In this document: piece by piece, positions 41,557 to 53,042 of the stretch
Position numbering within the stretch: the first letter of the stretch is position 1
Layout of the letters: each line of letters starts with the position of its first letter
NCBI GenBank assembly: GCA_039414355.1
Contig: JBCDJN010000013.1
Location: 3,421-67,420 of the forward strand
Source: JBCCQL01 sp039414355
GTDB taxonomy: Bacteria > Planctomycetota > Planctomycetia > Pirellulales > Lacipirellulaceae
Direction: 5' to 3'
DNA: 64,000 bases
Program-made: the position numbers and the translations under genes
The notes under the pieces: generated by a model
Told to the model about the DNA's origin: nothing
Database searches by the model: none
Seen by the model: the letters and a program-made list of their open reading frames with translations, nothing else

Positions 41557-44500
41557 ATGAAGCGTTCCCCACGAAGCCCTCGCGCCACACGCAGGGAGAA
41601 GCCCGCCACCCGCCGCTCCAGCCGGCGGCTGCAGTACGAGTCGCTGGAATCACGCCAGATGCTCTCGGCGGAGGACCTGTTCGCGCGCAACGACACGATC
41701 CAGACCGCGTTCGAACTGGGGCTCGTTTGGGAAGACAACCAGTTCGCCCTGCCGCCGCCAACGTTCCAGGCCACGTTCGATTCGGCGGCCGATGTCGACT
41801 GGTTCCGCTTCACCACCACCGCGCCGGCGACGAGCTTCGGCGATCGGCTCGACAGCGTCGCCGTTGACGACTTCGGGTGGGCCACGACCGGACAACCGCT
41901 CGTGTACCGGCTTCATTATCGCAGCCTGATCGACGGCCAGGTCCGCCCGGTAGAGTCGGCACAGATTGTCGGTTTCCCCGAGGCACTGCCGGCGCAGACA
42001 ACCTACTACTCGATCGCGAATGTCCCAGCGACCGAGTTCTTCATCGAGACGCGGCCGAACCCGCTCGCCAATCCGCTTGCCGTTTCGTACGGCATCCGCA
42101 TCGACGCTCCCTCGGTGCAGGTGGACGGCTTCGAGTCCAACGAAACCTTCGCCACGGCGACGCCGCTGACCGCCCCGGGGCGGCGGCCCGCTGCAGGGGT
42201 TCAGCTACTACCCGGCGACCATCCACGCGACATCCGAACAAGACTTCTACCGCTTCGACCTGACGCGGCGTGGCGGCGACGAGCACTTTGTGGCGATTGA
42301 TCTGAATCACACGCAGCGGACCGACCTCCGGCTGGAGCTGTTTGACGGCGCCGGCCAGCTGGTTGGCGTCAGCTCCGGGCCGAGCAACCGCCACGAGATT
42401 AGCCTGGCCAACTTCCCGGCGGGGACGTACTTCGCCCGGGTTGTGGCGGAAGCCCCCGGTGTCACTAGCCCGCTCTACTGGCTCTCCGTGAACGCGCCGC
42501 AGCAGCTGGCCGCGGACTTGCTGGAGACCCTTAACGGGCCGGATAACAACACGCCGCAGAGGGCGGTCAATCTCGGCTCACCCGGCGGGCTGGTGACGTT
42601 GGGGATCGACCCCGCCGCGGTGGTCGGCGATACGGCGCCGGCGGGGGACGCCCTCTCCATCCATCAACTGCCCGGCGGCTTTGCCGATGTCGACTACTTC
42701 CGCTTCGAGGTGACTTCAACGGGCGGCCCGGCCGACTTCGTGCAGATCGACTTCGACCACGACGAGGGCGACCTGGATCTGTTCCTGGAGACCTACAACC
42801 CGGTGCTCGGCTTCTCGTCGGTTGTTGCGGCGTCAAACGGTTTCGGAGACACCGAGGCGTTGTCGCTCGCGGGGCTCCCGCCGGGCGTTTACTACGCTTC
42901 GGTCCGGGGGGCGTATGGCGCGACGAACCCCAACTACCGCTTCTCGCTCGGTCTCGGCGCCGGGGCGTTGCCTATCGATGCCTACGACCGCGGCATCCGC
43001 AACGACTCCCGCAACACGGCCACCGACCTCGGCCCCCTCTCGGGCGCCCGAACCTTGCCGCAGCGGCTCTCGATCGACAACGCCAGCGATGAGGATTGGT
43101 ACCGCGTTGAGCTGACCGGCAGCGGCTCCGCCCGCGACGGCGTGCTGGTCGCCTTTGACGCCGACGCCGGCGACATCGACGTTGAGCTGTACCGCGGCGA
43201 CTCCGTCTCGCCCATCGACGCGTCGCGCTCGCTCTCCAGCCAGGAATTTGTCAGCTTCGATGACCTCGCGGCCGGGGAGTACTTTGTCCGCGTCTTCGGC
43301 TACCAGGGCGCGACCAATGGGCAGTACGAACTCACGCTGCTCGGCCCGGGCGCCGACCGGTACGACGACGCCGGCGGCAACAACAGCGCGGCGGCCGCGA
43401 CCAACCTCGGCCGGCTGACTGGCGGCTACGACGAAACGCTGCTCTCCATCGACTCGGGCGACCAAGACTGGTTCCGCTTTGAGACAACCGCCGCCGCCGG
43501 CTCGGGGCAGGCGATCACCGTCGCCCACGACCGGCAAGAGGGCGCCCTCCGCCTGCAGCTCTACAACGACACCGGCACGCAGATGCTGGCCGAGGGTGTC
43601 GGCCTGACCGGCGTCGAGTCGATCGACCTTACGCGGCTCGACTTCGGCACGGGCCCGCACACCGCGCTGCCGGCCGGCACGTACCTGGTGCGGATTGTTG
43701 GCGAAAGCACCCTGCAGACCGAAGTCTCCAGCTACACGCTGGCGATCGACGCCCCGGCTGAGAACGGCCGCGACCGCTTCGACCGCAACGGCTCGGCGAA
43801 TAACAGTCGGGCCAGCGCGGTCAACTTGGCGGATACCGCGGTCGCCGGCGAGGGCGCCGACGGGCTGGTGGTCATCGCCAATCGCCGCGACCCGCTCACC
43901 CTGCACGCCGGCGATGAGGACTGGTACCGCATCAACTTGAGCGGGGACGAGGGCGTCGATCACTTCGCGACGATCGCGTTTGATCACACGCAGGGCGACC
44001 TCGACTTCGAGCTCTACTACGAGAACGAGTCGACCCCGCGGCGCCGGTCGACCGGCGTCGCCAACTCGCACACGCTGGACCTCTCGGGGCTGGGCGACGC
44101 CGGGGCCTATTACCTCCGTGTCGTCGGCTTCGTCGGCGCCAAGAACGCCTCGTACAACCTGCTAGTAAGCGACCCGCGGCCGGCGGAGGTCGACTGGCTC
44201 GACGCCGTGGCCCGCAACGATAGCCGAACGTCGGCAACCGATCTCGACACCAACGACGGGCTCATTACACCGACCAACCTGTCGCTGGAGGCGGGCGACG
44301 AAGACTGGTTCCGCGTCGAGTTCGCCCAGCCGCCGGTCAACGGACACTCGGTGTCCATCGCGTTCGATCACTTCTTGGGCGACCTGCAGCTGGAGCTCTA
44401 CGCGGGCGGTCAGGCTCAGCCTGTCCGCGCGTCAACCACCGTGCAGGACCTTGAGAGCCTGCCGCTCAACGAACTCTCGGCGGGCGTTTACTTTGTGCGG

Positions 44501-47500
44501 GTCTTCGGCCGAGACGCCGCCACGACCAGCCCGAGCTACTCGCTGGTGATCGACGGCCCCGAGGGCAGCGGCGGCGACCGCGGCGAGCAGGGCGCCGGCA
44601 ACAACACTGCGGCGGGCGCCTTCGACCTGCGAGCCGTCGAAGGGCTGAGGTCGTTCGACCCGTTCTCGATCCACGAGTCGGGTGACGACGACTGGTTTCG
44701 CTTTGAGCTGCTGGCCGACGCCGCGGCCGGCAACGGCGTCTCCATCGCCTTCGACTCAGCCGTCGGCGACCTCGACCTGCTGCTGTACGACGCCACGGAC
44801 ACAACGCTGCTCGGCTCGTCACAGACCGCGCAAGACGTCGAGGCAATCCGCTTCGAAGACCTCGCCTCACCGCTCACCGCCGGCGAGTACCGCCTGCTGG
44901 TCCGCGGCCACGAGGGGGCGACCAACCCGCGGTACGTGCTCTCCCTCGATGCCCCAGGCGACCGCCTTCTTCCAGATGTCTTTGAAGAGAACGATTCGTC
45001 GCAAGAGGGAACCAACCTCGGCACAGTCGAAGGGCTGCTCACGCTCCCCGGCTTGTCGATCGACGAGCCCGGAGACGTCGACTTCTTCACCTTCGCCACT
45101 ACCGGCGCCGGCAACGAGGGGCACAGCGTTGAGTTGCTGTTTGACCACGAGCAGGGCGACCTTGAGCTGGAAGTGACAACGCCGCTGCTCGCCGGCCAAG
45201 ACTTCACGTCGCAAACCGATGGCAACCGCGAGCGGGTGTCGCTGGACGGAGTGTCCGGCACGATCTTTAACGTGATCGTCCGCGGCGTCGGCGGCGCCAC
45301 CAGCCCGGACTACACGCTGGTGCTCGACACCCCGATCCCGGTCGAGCCGGACTTCGTAGAAGGCCGCACTATTTTCGATCCAACGGTTGGGCAGGAAATC
45401 TACGACCTCCGCCGGATCGACGGAACGCTGAGCATCGGCGGCCTGTCGATCGACTCGCCCGGTGACCGGGATCACTACATCTTCCGTCTGGAAGCCGACC
45501 CGGCGCCGGGCGACACGATCCGGGTCGACACCAGCCGGCACGACGGCCCGCTGACGCTGCGGCTGCGGTCGGGCAACAACACGCTGCTAGCCGAGGTGAC
45601 GCAGACGACCGAGGACTTCATCGAGGTCCCGCTGGTTGGTGAGAGCTACACCGTGGGCGCCTTCGCCAACCACCGCATCGAAGTGCTGGCCGCCGAGCCG
45701 GGCGGGACGAATCCAGAGTACACGCTGACCATCAGCGGCCGTCCACCGCTGCTGGAGGATCGTTATGAGGGGAACGACTCGGTCGCTACGGCTTACGAGT
45801 TGGGCACACTCGAGACGGCTTCCCAACCTACGACTCGCATCAGTCCAGCCATCAGAGACTTCCTCGTAGGCTTCAACCAGACCTTAGCGCCCGCGGCGCA
45901 AGATCAGAGATTCGTCAACGGGCTTACCGGCCTGGGCAACGCTCCCAATCCCGCTTTCAGCAATGTCGTTGGTCAGGTTCAGGACGGCCTTGTCGGGCTG
46001 ATCGGTCGCACCTACGGCACCCGGCCGAGTCCGTTCGCCCCCGGGACGGAACTGCAAACGCTGCTCGCCGGGCAGGGAGCGACTTTCAACCCGTTTCTTC
46101 CAAACCAACCGATCTTTCCGCAGTCGCCTTCCCCGTTCGCGGGCGGTTTCCCTAACCCCTTCCTGGGGCAGGCCGGCTTGGCGCCGCGGCGGACTTCGTT
46201 CAGCCCCTTCCAGCAGCCACTGGGTTTCAACCCGACGCCACGCCCGCAGCAAACCTTCGCTTCCCCGGACGCCAGCAACGCGTTGAATCGACTCTTCACC
46301 AACACCGGCTTCGGCGGCGGTTTCGGCTCTTTCCCGACACAGCCGTCGTTCTCGCCCTTTAGTGGCAACTCAACCTTTGGGTTTGGGCTGCCTTTCAACA
46401 ACAGCCTTGGGGCAAACCTCAACGGGTTTCTCAATCCGGGTAAAGCCTTCGGGCGATCGGCGAGCACGCTCACCCCGCTGGTTGTGGCGTCGGTGGGGTT
46501 GGGCGATCGGGACGTCTACCAATTCACGCTCGACAGCGACAGCAGCCCAGACGACTTCCTCAGCGTGGTGACTGACGCCAACCGAGGCGCCCTGCGTATG
46601 CAACTGCTTGCCGACGACCCGGCGACCGGCGTTGCGGTGGTGGTCGGCTCGTCGGACGGCGGGTCGCCGATCGAGCGGGTCAGCCTCGCCGGCCTCGCCG
46701 CGGGGGACTACTACCTGGTGGTGGAGGGGCAGACGCCCGGCGTTACCAACCCGGACTACGCCCTCTTCGCCAGCGTCGCGGGCGGCGACACGTCGCTGGG
46801 TGACCTCGCCGAGTTCAACAACAACCGCCAGTCCGCCTTCGACCTGCGGACGATCGAAGACGACCGCGTGATCGCCGGCCTGTCGATCCACGAGTCGGGC
46901 GACGACGACTGGTTCCGCTTCGAGATCCCGGTCGGCGCCGTCGCTACGGCGACGCCCAACGTCGAGATTGACTTCGACCACCGCCTGGGCGACCTCGACC
47001 TGGAGCTGTACGCCGCCGGGGGATCGGCGCCGCTGGCCGCTTCGCGGGGCAATGGCGACCGGGAAGAAGTCTCGCTGGCGGGGGCCGGGGGCGGGCTCAT
47101 GCCGGCGGGCGAGTACTTTGTGCGGGTCTTCGGCTTCGACGGCGCCACCAGCCCCGAGTACAGCCTCGCGATCAGCGGCGTCCGCACCGACATCCTGCCG
47201 GACTTCACCGAGCCCAACAACACGCCGGATTCGGCCATGGTGCTCGAAGACTTCGGCCCGCAGAACCACCTGGGCGGGTTGACGCTCACCACCGGCGACG
47301 CGGACTACTTCCGGTTCACCGTGCCCGATGGGGTGACGCTCACTGACGCCCACAGCGTGGTGTTCGAGTTTGAGAACCCCACCTACCGCAGCCTGATCTA
47401 CGACCTCGCGGGCCGAACCGCCGGCGAGCACACCTTGGGGGTCTCTTTGCCGGCCGGCTCGCCGGAAACGCGGTACACGCTGCACCACACGCTGCCGCGC

Positions 47501-50047
47501 ACCGCAGACCAGGCGGTGAACGACTGGACGGTCTTCGTCTACATGACCGCCAGCGACCTGGCGGAGTTTGCCTTCGAAGACGTGAACGAGTTGGAGGAGG
47601 CGGCCGCCGCGTTGCCATCAGGGGTGAGCCTGGTTGTGCTGTGGGACCAGAGCCAGATCGGCACGCAGTACGCCACCGGCGGCGGCGCGCAGGCCGCGTG
47701 GGGAACCACCGGCCGGGCGGTGATCCGCCCGGACACCAACCCCGACGTGATCGCCACGCCGTTTGAGATCCTGCCGGAGCAGAACACGGGCGACCCCGAG
47801 ACCGCCCTGGTGGACTTTGTCACCTGGGGCGCCGGCGTGGCGCCGGCGGAGAACTACGGCCTGGGCATGTGGAACCACGGCCAGGGCGTGGAGGGCTTCA
47901 ACTTCGACAACGCCGACAACGCCCCCGCCGACGCCGCCACCGCCTCCGAGCTGGCGGCTGCGCTCGCAACGCTCGACGCGCAGGGCGTGCAGTTCGATCT
48001 GCTGGCGTTCGACTCGTGCAACATGGCGATGCTGGAGCTCACCGACGCCTTCGGCGACTACGCCGAGGTGATCGTCGCGTCGCAGGAGAATATCGCCGGC
48101 AGCGGGTTTACCTACGACACGATGTTCACGCCGCTGCTCGGCGCCGAAGCGGGCGCCGCCGACTTGGCAGCGGGCATCGTGGAGAGCTTCGAGGCGCGCT
48201 ACGCCGGCGACAGCCTGGGCGCCGACACCCTTTCCGCCGTCACCGCTTCACCGTCGGTGCGGCAGTCGTTGGCGGCGTTCGCCTCGTCGGCCCTCAGCAA
48301 CGCCTCGACCGCCCTGTTCGACGTGCTGCGGGACGCGCGGGACGCGGCGGCGAGCTTTATCGACCACCCCGAGTTCCGCGACCTGGGGCAGTTCGCGTCC
48401 TTTGTCTCCACCGCTCCCGGCGTGCCGGCGGCGGTGGCGGGCGCCGCCGTTGCCCTCCGCAACGCCATCGACCAAAGCGTGGTCGCCAAGACCAGCGACG
48501 CCCGCGACACGAGTGGCGTCTCCATCTACCTGCCGGCTCACGGCCAGACGCTCCGCCCGGAGTACACTGCCGAGTTCTCGTCGTTCCTGGCGTCAACCAG
48601 TTGGCTCAACTTCTTGCAAGAGTTCACCGGCGGCGCGACGCAGCGGCCGAGTTCGCTCGAAGCCGACTGGGCTGAATCAAACGACCACTTCGCCCGCGCC
48701 CACAACCTCCGCACACTGCGCGGCGAGGGCAACCGTTTCGCGGGGCTGAGCTTGCACACCCGATCGGACCGCGATTGGTTTCGGTTTGACACCGCAGCAA
48801 CCGGCGTCTCCGGCGACGCGGTTACCGTTCAACGCGATCGCGCGGCCGGCGCCTGGACACTCGAACTCTATGACGCGAACCGGCAACGCGTGAGCGGCAG
48901 GACCTCCTCTGCGGACTCGCTCACGATCTCGCTCGCCCGGCTGCCGAAGGGCGAGTACTGGGCGCGGGTCGCAGGCCCCAGCGAACTGACGCCCCGCTAC
49001 ACACTCGCCGTCGACGCTCCCAGCGGCGCCGCGGCGGGCGATTGGGCCGGCGCCAATCGCTCACCGAAGAAGGCTTTCGAACTCGGTGTTGTGGCGCGTC
49101 GGTCAGTCTTCTCTGGCCTAGCTGCCGATGGCGTCGGAGATTGGTTCTCGTTCCAGACCCCACGCAACCAGCAGCCCAACGCGGCAGCGGTGGGGGTGAT
49201 TGTCATTCGCTCCATAACCGGTGAACCACTCTCGGCAACCCTCGGGTCCGCCGGCGGAGCGGCCACCGCCTACGGCCCCGACACAACGCTCCGGCTCTTC
49301 TACGACAGCCAGACCGCGCTGCGCTACGAGCTGAGCGTCGCCGCGGCAGGCGGCGCCACGGACTATGTGCTGGAGTTCGAGCCTTCGCCGACCGGCAACC
49401 CCCTGCCGGGCGACTACGACGGCAGCGGCGAGGTAACGGCGAGCGACTACGCGGTCTGGAAGGCGAGCTTTGGCCAGGCGGGCGTGGGCTTGGCGGCCGA
49501 TGGCAATCAGGACGGGAAGGTCGACGCGGCGGACTTCACGGTGTGGCGAGACAACCTGGGCGCTTCGGCGACCGTGATCAGCGCATTGCAGCAGCCGTCT
49601 CCCGCCACCGGCTCATCCGCTGCTTCGGGGCTGTCCTCCCCCGCTTCCGACCCGAGCACCACGCATCGAGTTGAATCGATTCTCGTGACGCATACCAAAC
49701 GTGTCGCCGAATCCTCCGCGCCCGCAAGTAGCCGTTTCGATGCGGCAATCGCTCCTTCATTGATCGCTCCAGTGTCTCTTGTCCCGGTGAACCTTGTTCC
49801 AGCGGACCTCGTGAGCGGCGATCGTTCCGTTGACGCCAAGATCGTCTACGCCAAGAGCCCGGCTACGAACGACCTCCTGCTGTTGGAGCAGAGCCACGAT
49901 GTCGCATTGACTGAAGTGTCGGTGCCGATCCGCGGCCTGGCGGGGACTGCCGAACGGGACTCCGAGGAGCCGGTGAACGAAGCGACCGACTCGTTCTTCG
50001 ACACGTTGGGCCGGGCGTCGGACGACTTGCTTACCGAGTTGCTGTAG
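41557..50047 (+). CDS. Giant surface protein: PPC-domain array around a clostripain-like (C11) protease, one frameshift
   Basis: Two open frames (41557-42300 and the one running to 50047) form one gene of about 2830 residues if the phase change at about 42178-42185, in a CCCCGGGGCGGCGGCCC stretch, is corrected: the domain reads on as GPLQGFSYYPATIHATSEQD into the second frame. The N terminus carries the planctomycete export motif YESLESRQMLSAE. About 15 pre-peptidase C-terminal-like domains of some 130 residues follow, recognisable by DxDWFRFE, LDLELY and LPAGxYxVRVxG. Between copies 13 and 14 lies a C11 protease (about 47520-48610) with its His in WNHGQG and Cys in FDSCNMAMLE. A 220-residue Pro/Phe/Asn/Gly-rich insert sits at about 45820-46480. 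Two dockerin repeats and a 180-residue tail without PEP-CTERM end it. Probably an adhesive, self-processing or matrix-degrading exoprotein. Confidence 0.83.
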
Positions 50048-50250
50048 ACCCGCTCGCTCGAGCATTCAAACTAGCGGGGGCTGGGGACCTCCATCCCTTC
50101 GTCCTACCACAGGCGTTCGCCCCGCTTGTGATTGACCCGCCCGCTGCGGCGACGAAGCGCCTCGGTGATGCTCAGGCCCACCGCCCCCGAGACGACCCGG
50201 CCGGCTTATTTCTGTCTACGTCCCCAGCAACCCAACCGGCCGCGATGCTG
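50048..50250. other. Intergenic region after the giant protease gene
   Basis: No gene or clear terminator seen. Confidence 0.4.
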
Positions 50251-50583
50251 TTAACCGAGGCGCCGGCCACCTACCGAGTGCAGTTGTCGATGACAGGGCG
50301 CACAGACAACTAGAGGGTTGTCTCTCCGGTGAGGATTTGGCTTGTTCTTGAGTCGGTACTGAGGCCTGCTCTCGAGGTGGTGAGCCGTCGCGAGCAGTCC
50401 TCGCCGCTCCTGGCTAGACCCGTCAGACCAAACGACATGCCCATTGGCCTCGATACGCAGAACCAGGAAACCTCGGCTCTTGAGCAATCGCATATCGTGC
50501 ACCCTTGCGCCGCAGACGCGGCAGAATGGATGCTCCGCTGTGAGCTGCGTGCAGACGCGGTTCCGCCGTCGGGGCTTGCCGTT
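50251..50583 (-). CDS. HNH endonuclease-like domain protein without a usable start codon
   Basis: The frame reads NGKPRRRNRVCTQL..., FCRVCGARVH, IEANGHVVWSDGSSQERRG, LATAHHLESRPQYRL, NPHRRDNPLVVCAPCHRQLHS. Paired CxxC motifs around an AHH core are the layout of zinc-stabilised HNH nucleases, and planctomycetes carry many short proteins like this. The only start codon after the preceding stop is a GTG at about 50502, which would cut off the first CxxC. The frame continues directly behind the amber stop of the 150-residue ORF upstream, so it is either a fragment, uses an unusual start or was joined to that ORF. Confidence 0.5.
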   Translation of the reverse strand, partial: NGKPRRRNRVCTQLTAEHPFCRVCGARVHDMRLLKSRGFLVLRIEANGHVVWSDGSSQERRGLLATAHHLESRPQYRLKNKPNPHRRDNPLVVCAPCHRQLHSVGGRRLG

Positions 50584-51036
50584 CTAGTGAGTCGCGTAAC
50601 GTTCCTCCACTTGTTTCCGGCGTGTGAGCCAACCCGCCGCTGTGCTGTTGCGCCTCGGGCACAAGCGAAACGCGTTGCTGCAATCTGAGATGCCAACCAG
50701 CACCCGCGCACGGCTGGCCAACCCGTGACTCCACCTGAGCTGTCCCATGCGTTGGAGGTAGGTCGCGATTGCCTCTGGTTCGTGGGTCATCCGAAGCCAG
50801 AAGAGCATCAGCAGAGCGTCAAGCGCGGCCGGTGAGCGGAACGGCGGGGCGCCGACGATTGCAAGGCACAACAGGGCGACGGTATTGGAGGCAATTAACT
50901 CCCTGACCCGGGCCACTCGATGGCCGTATTGGGCTACCAGGTGCGCGTGAACGAAGACGTCGACCACCGCCGGGACGCTCCTCAACAACCAAGCGGTTCC
51001 GACCAGACTAAAGACTAACCGGCTCACGAACAGCAA
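50584..51036 (-). CDS. Hypothetical protein, possibly membrane-associated (150 aa)
   Basis: Starts at an ATG at 51036. It has hydrophobic stretches (MLFVSRLVFSLVGTAWLLRSV, IASNTVALLCLAIVGAPP) and a Leu-rich ALDALLMLFWLR segment, but no recognisable family. It ends in an amber stop followed in frame by the HNH-like sequence. It is divergent from the PcfJ-like gene with only 20 bp between starts, which is short for two promoters. Might be an element-borne gene or a fortuitous frame. Confidence 0.35.
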   Translation of the reverse strand: MLFVSRLVFSLVGTAWLLRSVPAVVDVFVHAHLVAQYGHRVARVRELIASNTVALLCLAIVGAPPFRSPAALDALLMLFWLRMTHEPEAIATYLQRMGQLRWSHGLASRARVLVGISDCSNAFRLCPRRNSTAAGWLTRRKQVEERYATH

Positions 51037-51056
51037 AAGGAAGACACGGGGAAGGC

Positions 51057-52190
51057 GTGGCCTTCCCCTCTCAGATCAATCGGCGAGCGATGGAGCAAGC
51101 CAAGCAGATCTGGAACCGATCCAAAGCCGAGGCGTCGAAGCGGTTGCTGACGCTGCAGCGGGTCGTGAAGCGAATGGGCAGGGCCAGGCGGGATGGGCTG
51201 CTCTCGCACCCCGAGTTGTACGAGGGCCACCTCGCCAAAGACATCGTGTCGATCCCCGGCGCCGCCGCGATGGTGGGCGTCGTTGAGTACGTCATCGAGG
51301 AGTGCCGCCCGTGGCGCCCCTACGACGTCCACAACGACGACGAACGGGGGGATTCTCTCTTGGGCGAGTACCAAGGGCAGCGCTGGGTCAAATCCTTGCC
51401 CCCGTCGCATGCGCCAGCGCTCGCGGCCGTCGAGGGCTGGCGCGGGCTGTGCGCGCCGGACGCGGACTACCCGACGCCCGGGACGCCTTACCGAAGCCTG
51501 TCGAGGACGCTCGCCCGCCTCCCGACCGGGCTGCCCTCGTCCCTGGTCGCCGGGCTGAGGTCGGTGCGTCTGGAGCGGCCGCTGACGAGCAGGCTCTCGA
51601 TCGCCGCCGTTTCGGCGATGGCCGACCCCGATGTCCTGGAGGGCTGCGCCTCGGTTGGACAAGGCCAGCGGGCCGCCGTCGGCAAGCTTATGCACGCGAC
51701 GGATGAGCAGCCGGCCGACCTGGTCGCCGGCGTGGCGCCGCTCGTCGTCCACCCGCTCTCCGCCCGCCGGGCGCTCGACCTGAAGCACGCTCTCGGCGTC
51801 GTTGCCGCTGCCGCGATCGACCATTGCGGACCACTCAGAACCCTTGTTCGCAAGAGCGGGTTCCGAGGCCCGGAGCCAAGCCCACCGGTTCCGCCGCGCT
51901 GCTATCCCGGCGTCCGTCTGCTTCGCACGGCGACGGAGATCGTCGAGGAAGGCCGAGAGATGCGTCACTGCTCCGCTTCGTACATGCAGCTGATTCTCAG
52001 CGGCCAAACACATATCCTGTCGGTCTCCTACAAGGGGCGGCGGGCGACGGTCGAGGTCAACGCGGAAGGTCGTTTGGTCCAAGCACGAGGCCCTGCAAAC
52101 TCCAGAAAAGCGGGTTCGCGTCGGGGCGAAGGAATTGGCGCCGCCTGGGCCGAGCGGCTGCGTGCGAGTCGCACACGCAGGGCTTGTTGA
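51057..52190 (+). CDS. PcfJ-like protein (mobile element-associated)
   Basis: A 377-residue protein whose C-terminal part has the PcfJ signature: EGREMRHCSASYMQLILSG, ILSVSYKGRRATVEVN and RLVQARGPAN. PcfJ was named from conjugative plasmid pCF10, but similar proteins are scattered over many genomes and their function is unknown. The N-terminal part is basic and helical (EQAKQIWNRSKAEASKRLLTLQRVVKR). The frame starts with GTG at 51057; an ATG at 51090 is a reasonable alternative. No conjugation gene is nearby. It lies about 750 bp from a tRNA-His 3' fragment, in line with a remnant integrated element. Confidence 0.7.
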   Translation: MAFPSQINRRAMEQAKQIWNRSKAEASKRLLTLQRVVKRMGRARRDGLLSHPELYEGHLAKDIVSIPGAAAMVGVVEYVIEECRPWRPYDVHNDDERGDSLLGEYQGQRWVKSLPPSHAPALAAVEGWRGLCAPDADYPTPGTPYRSLSRTLARLPTGLPSSLVAGLRSVRLERPLTSRLSIAAVSAMADPDVLEGCASVGQGQRAAVGKLMHATDEQPADLVAGVAPLVVHPLSARRALDLKHALGVVAAAAIDHCGPLRTLVRKSGFRGPEPSPPVPPRCYPGVRLLRTATEIVEEGREMRHCSASYMQLILSGQTHILSVSYKGRRATVEVNAEGRLVQARGPANSRKAGSRRGEGIGAAWAERLRASRTRRAC

Positions 52191-52927
52191 GAGGGGCGAT
52201 CCCCCAATAGAGCCCCGATCGTTGCAAACAGTCTTCGAACGCGTTGCAATGAAAGTCCCAACAAGCCACCGACGAGTCGGCAGACCGGTTGAGCCGTTTC
52301 CTGCGCGAGGAATCGGCGAAGGGCTACGGGGTCGGAGGATCCACTTCGAGAGAGACGCCAACTCCTTGGCTCTGCACGAGGCGCCGCGACTTGCGAGTCA
52401 CTCGGCAGGGACTCGGCGGAAACAACGCGACCAACGTGGGCGCCCCGGGGCCGAGGCCTGCCGGTCTTCATCCCGCCTCTGTCCTCATGAGTCAGCACTC
52501 GAAGTCTTGGGACGCAGGAGTGAGCAGTTTCTCTGGGCCGGCAGGCACAGTCGGGATCTCTTCTCGCGCCTCATCTCCCAAACGGATCGCTCGCCTCTCA
52601 ACCATTCGGGCCCGTGATTCGCCGTGAGATCGCACTTGCGAACTAGGGAGCAAGACCAATGCTGGACGGCGGGCGTCCGGCCTCCATCGGAGCCTTCCTG
52701 CGAAATAATCCAAGCGAACCACACGGCCACGCAACGCGCCGCTCGCCGAGAGCTTGGCTCGATCGGCGTCCCCGAGAGGTTCGAGGCTAGGGGCGCCATC
52801 AATCCTTCGCGGTCTCGGGCCGGAGGGCCAGCGACGCGAGTGCCACACGACCGCCAAACCGTGTCAGAAACGTGTCACGCGGCGAGAACGCGCCGGGATG
52901 CAATCGACGTAAGTCGTTCCCAGAGAA
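52191..52927. other. Gene-less stretch between the PcfJ-like gene and the tRNA fragment
   Basis: Open frames are present on both strands but none shows motifs or a plausible start. Probably residual element DNA. Confidence 0.4.
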
Positions 52928-52975
52928 GGGGTGGCTGAGGGGATTCGAACCCCCGGCCTCCGGAATCACAATCCG
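52928..52975 (-). tRNA. 3' half of tRNA-His (GTG anticodon), probable attachment-site remnant
   Basis: On the minus strand the sequence runs from an anticodon arm with loop TTGTGAT (anticodon GTG, histidine) through a variable loop, a T arm with GGTTCGAATCCCC and an acceptor 3' strand CAGCCACC. The D arm and 5' acceptor strand are absent; the sequence upstream is unrelated. This is exactly the part of a tRNA gene that is duplicated when an integrative element inserts into the anticodon-to-3'-end region. No intact tRNA-His is in this window. Confidence 0.75.
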
Positions 52976-52979
52976 AAGA

Positions 52980-53042
52980 TTCGATGCCGCATTCGTGTTG
53001 GACTTGTTGGACAATCGCGTTGAATCGTCGGGGGATTCCACG
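52980..53042. repeat. 63-bp dispersed repeat, copy B, next to the tRNA-His fragment
   Basis: 50 of 63 bases match copy A at 32466-32528 in the same orientation. It begins 5 bp from the tRNA-like sequence. On the minus strand it encodes GIPRRFNAIVQQVQHECGIE, so it is probably the end of an element-borne coding sequence. Confidence 0.6.

Noticed and set aside
42833..44071. Long minus-strand frame (412 codons) across the PPC array
   Set aside because: Antisense shadow of a repetitive high-GC gene; periodic Val/Arg/Asp composition without any domain.
50310..50711. 133-codon minus-strand frame overlapping the HNH-like sequence
   Set aside because: Ser/Arg/Thr-rich, no motif; the alternative frame has paired CxxC and AHH.
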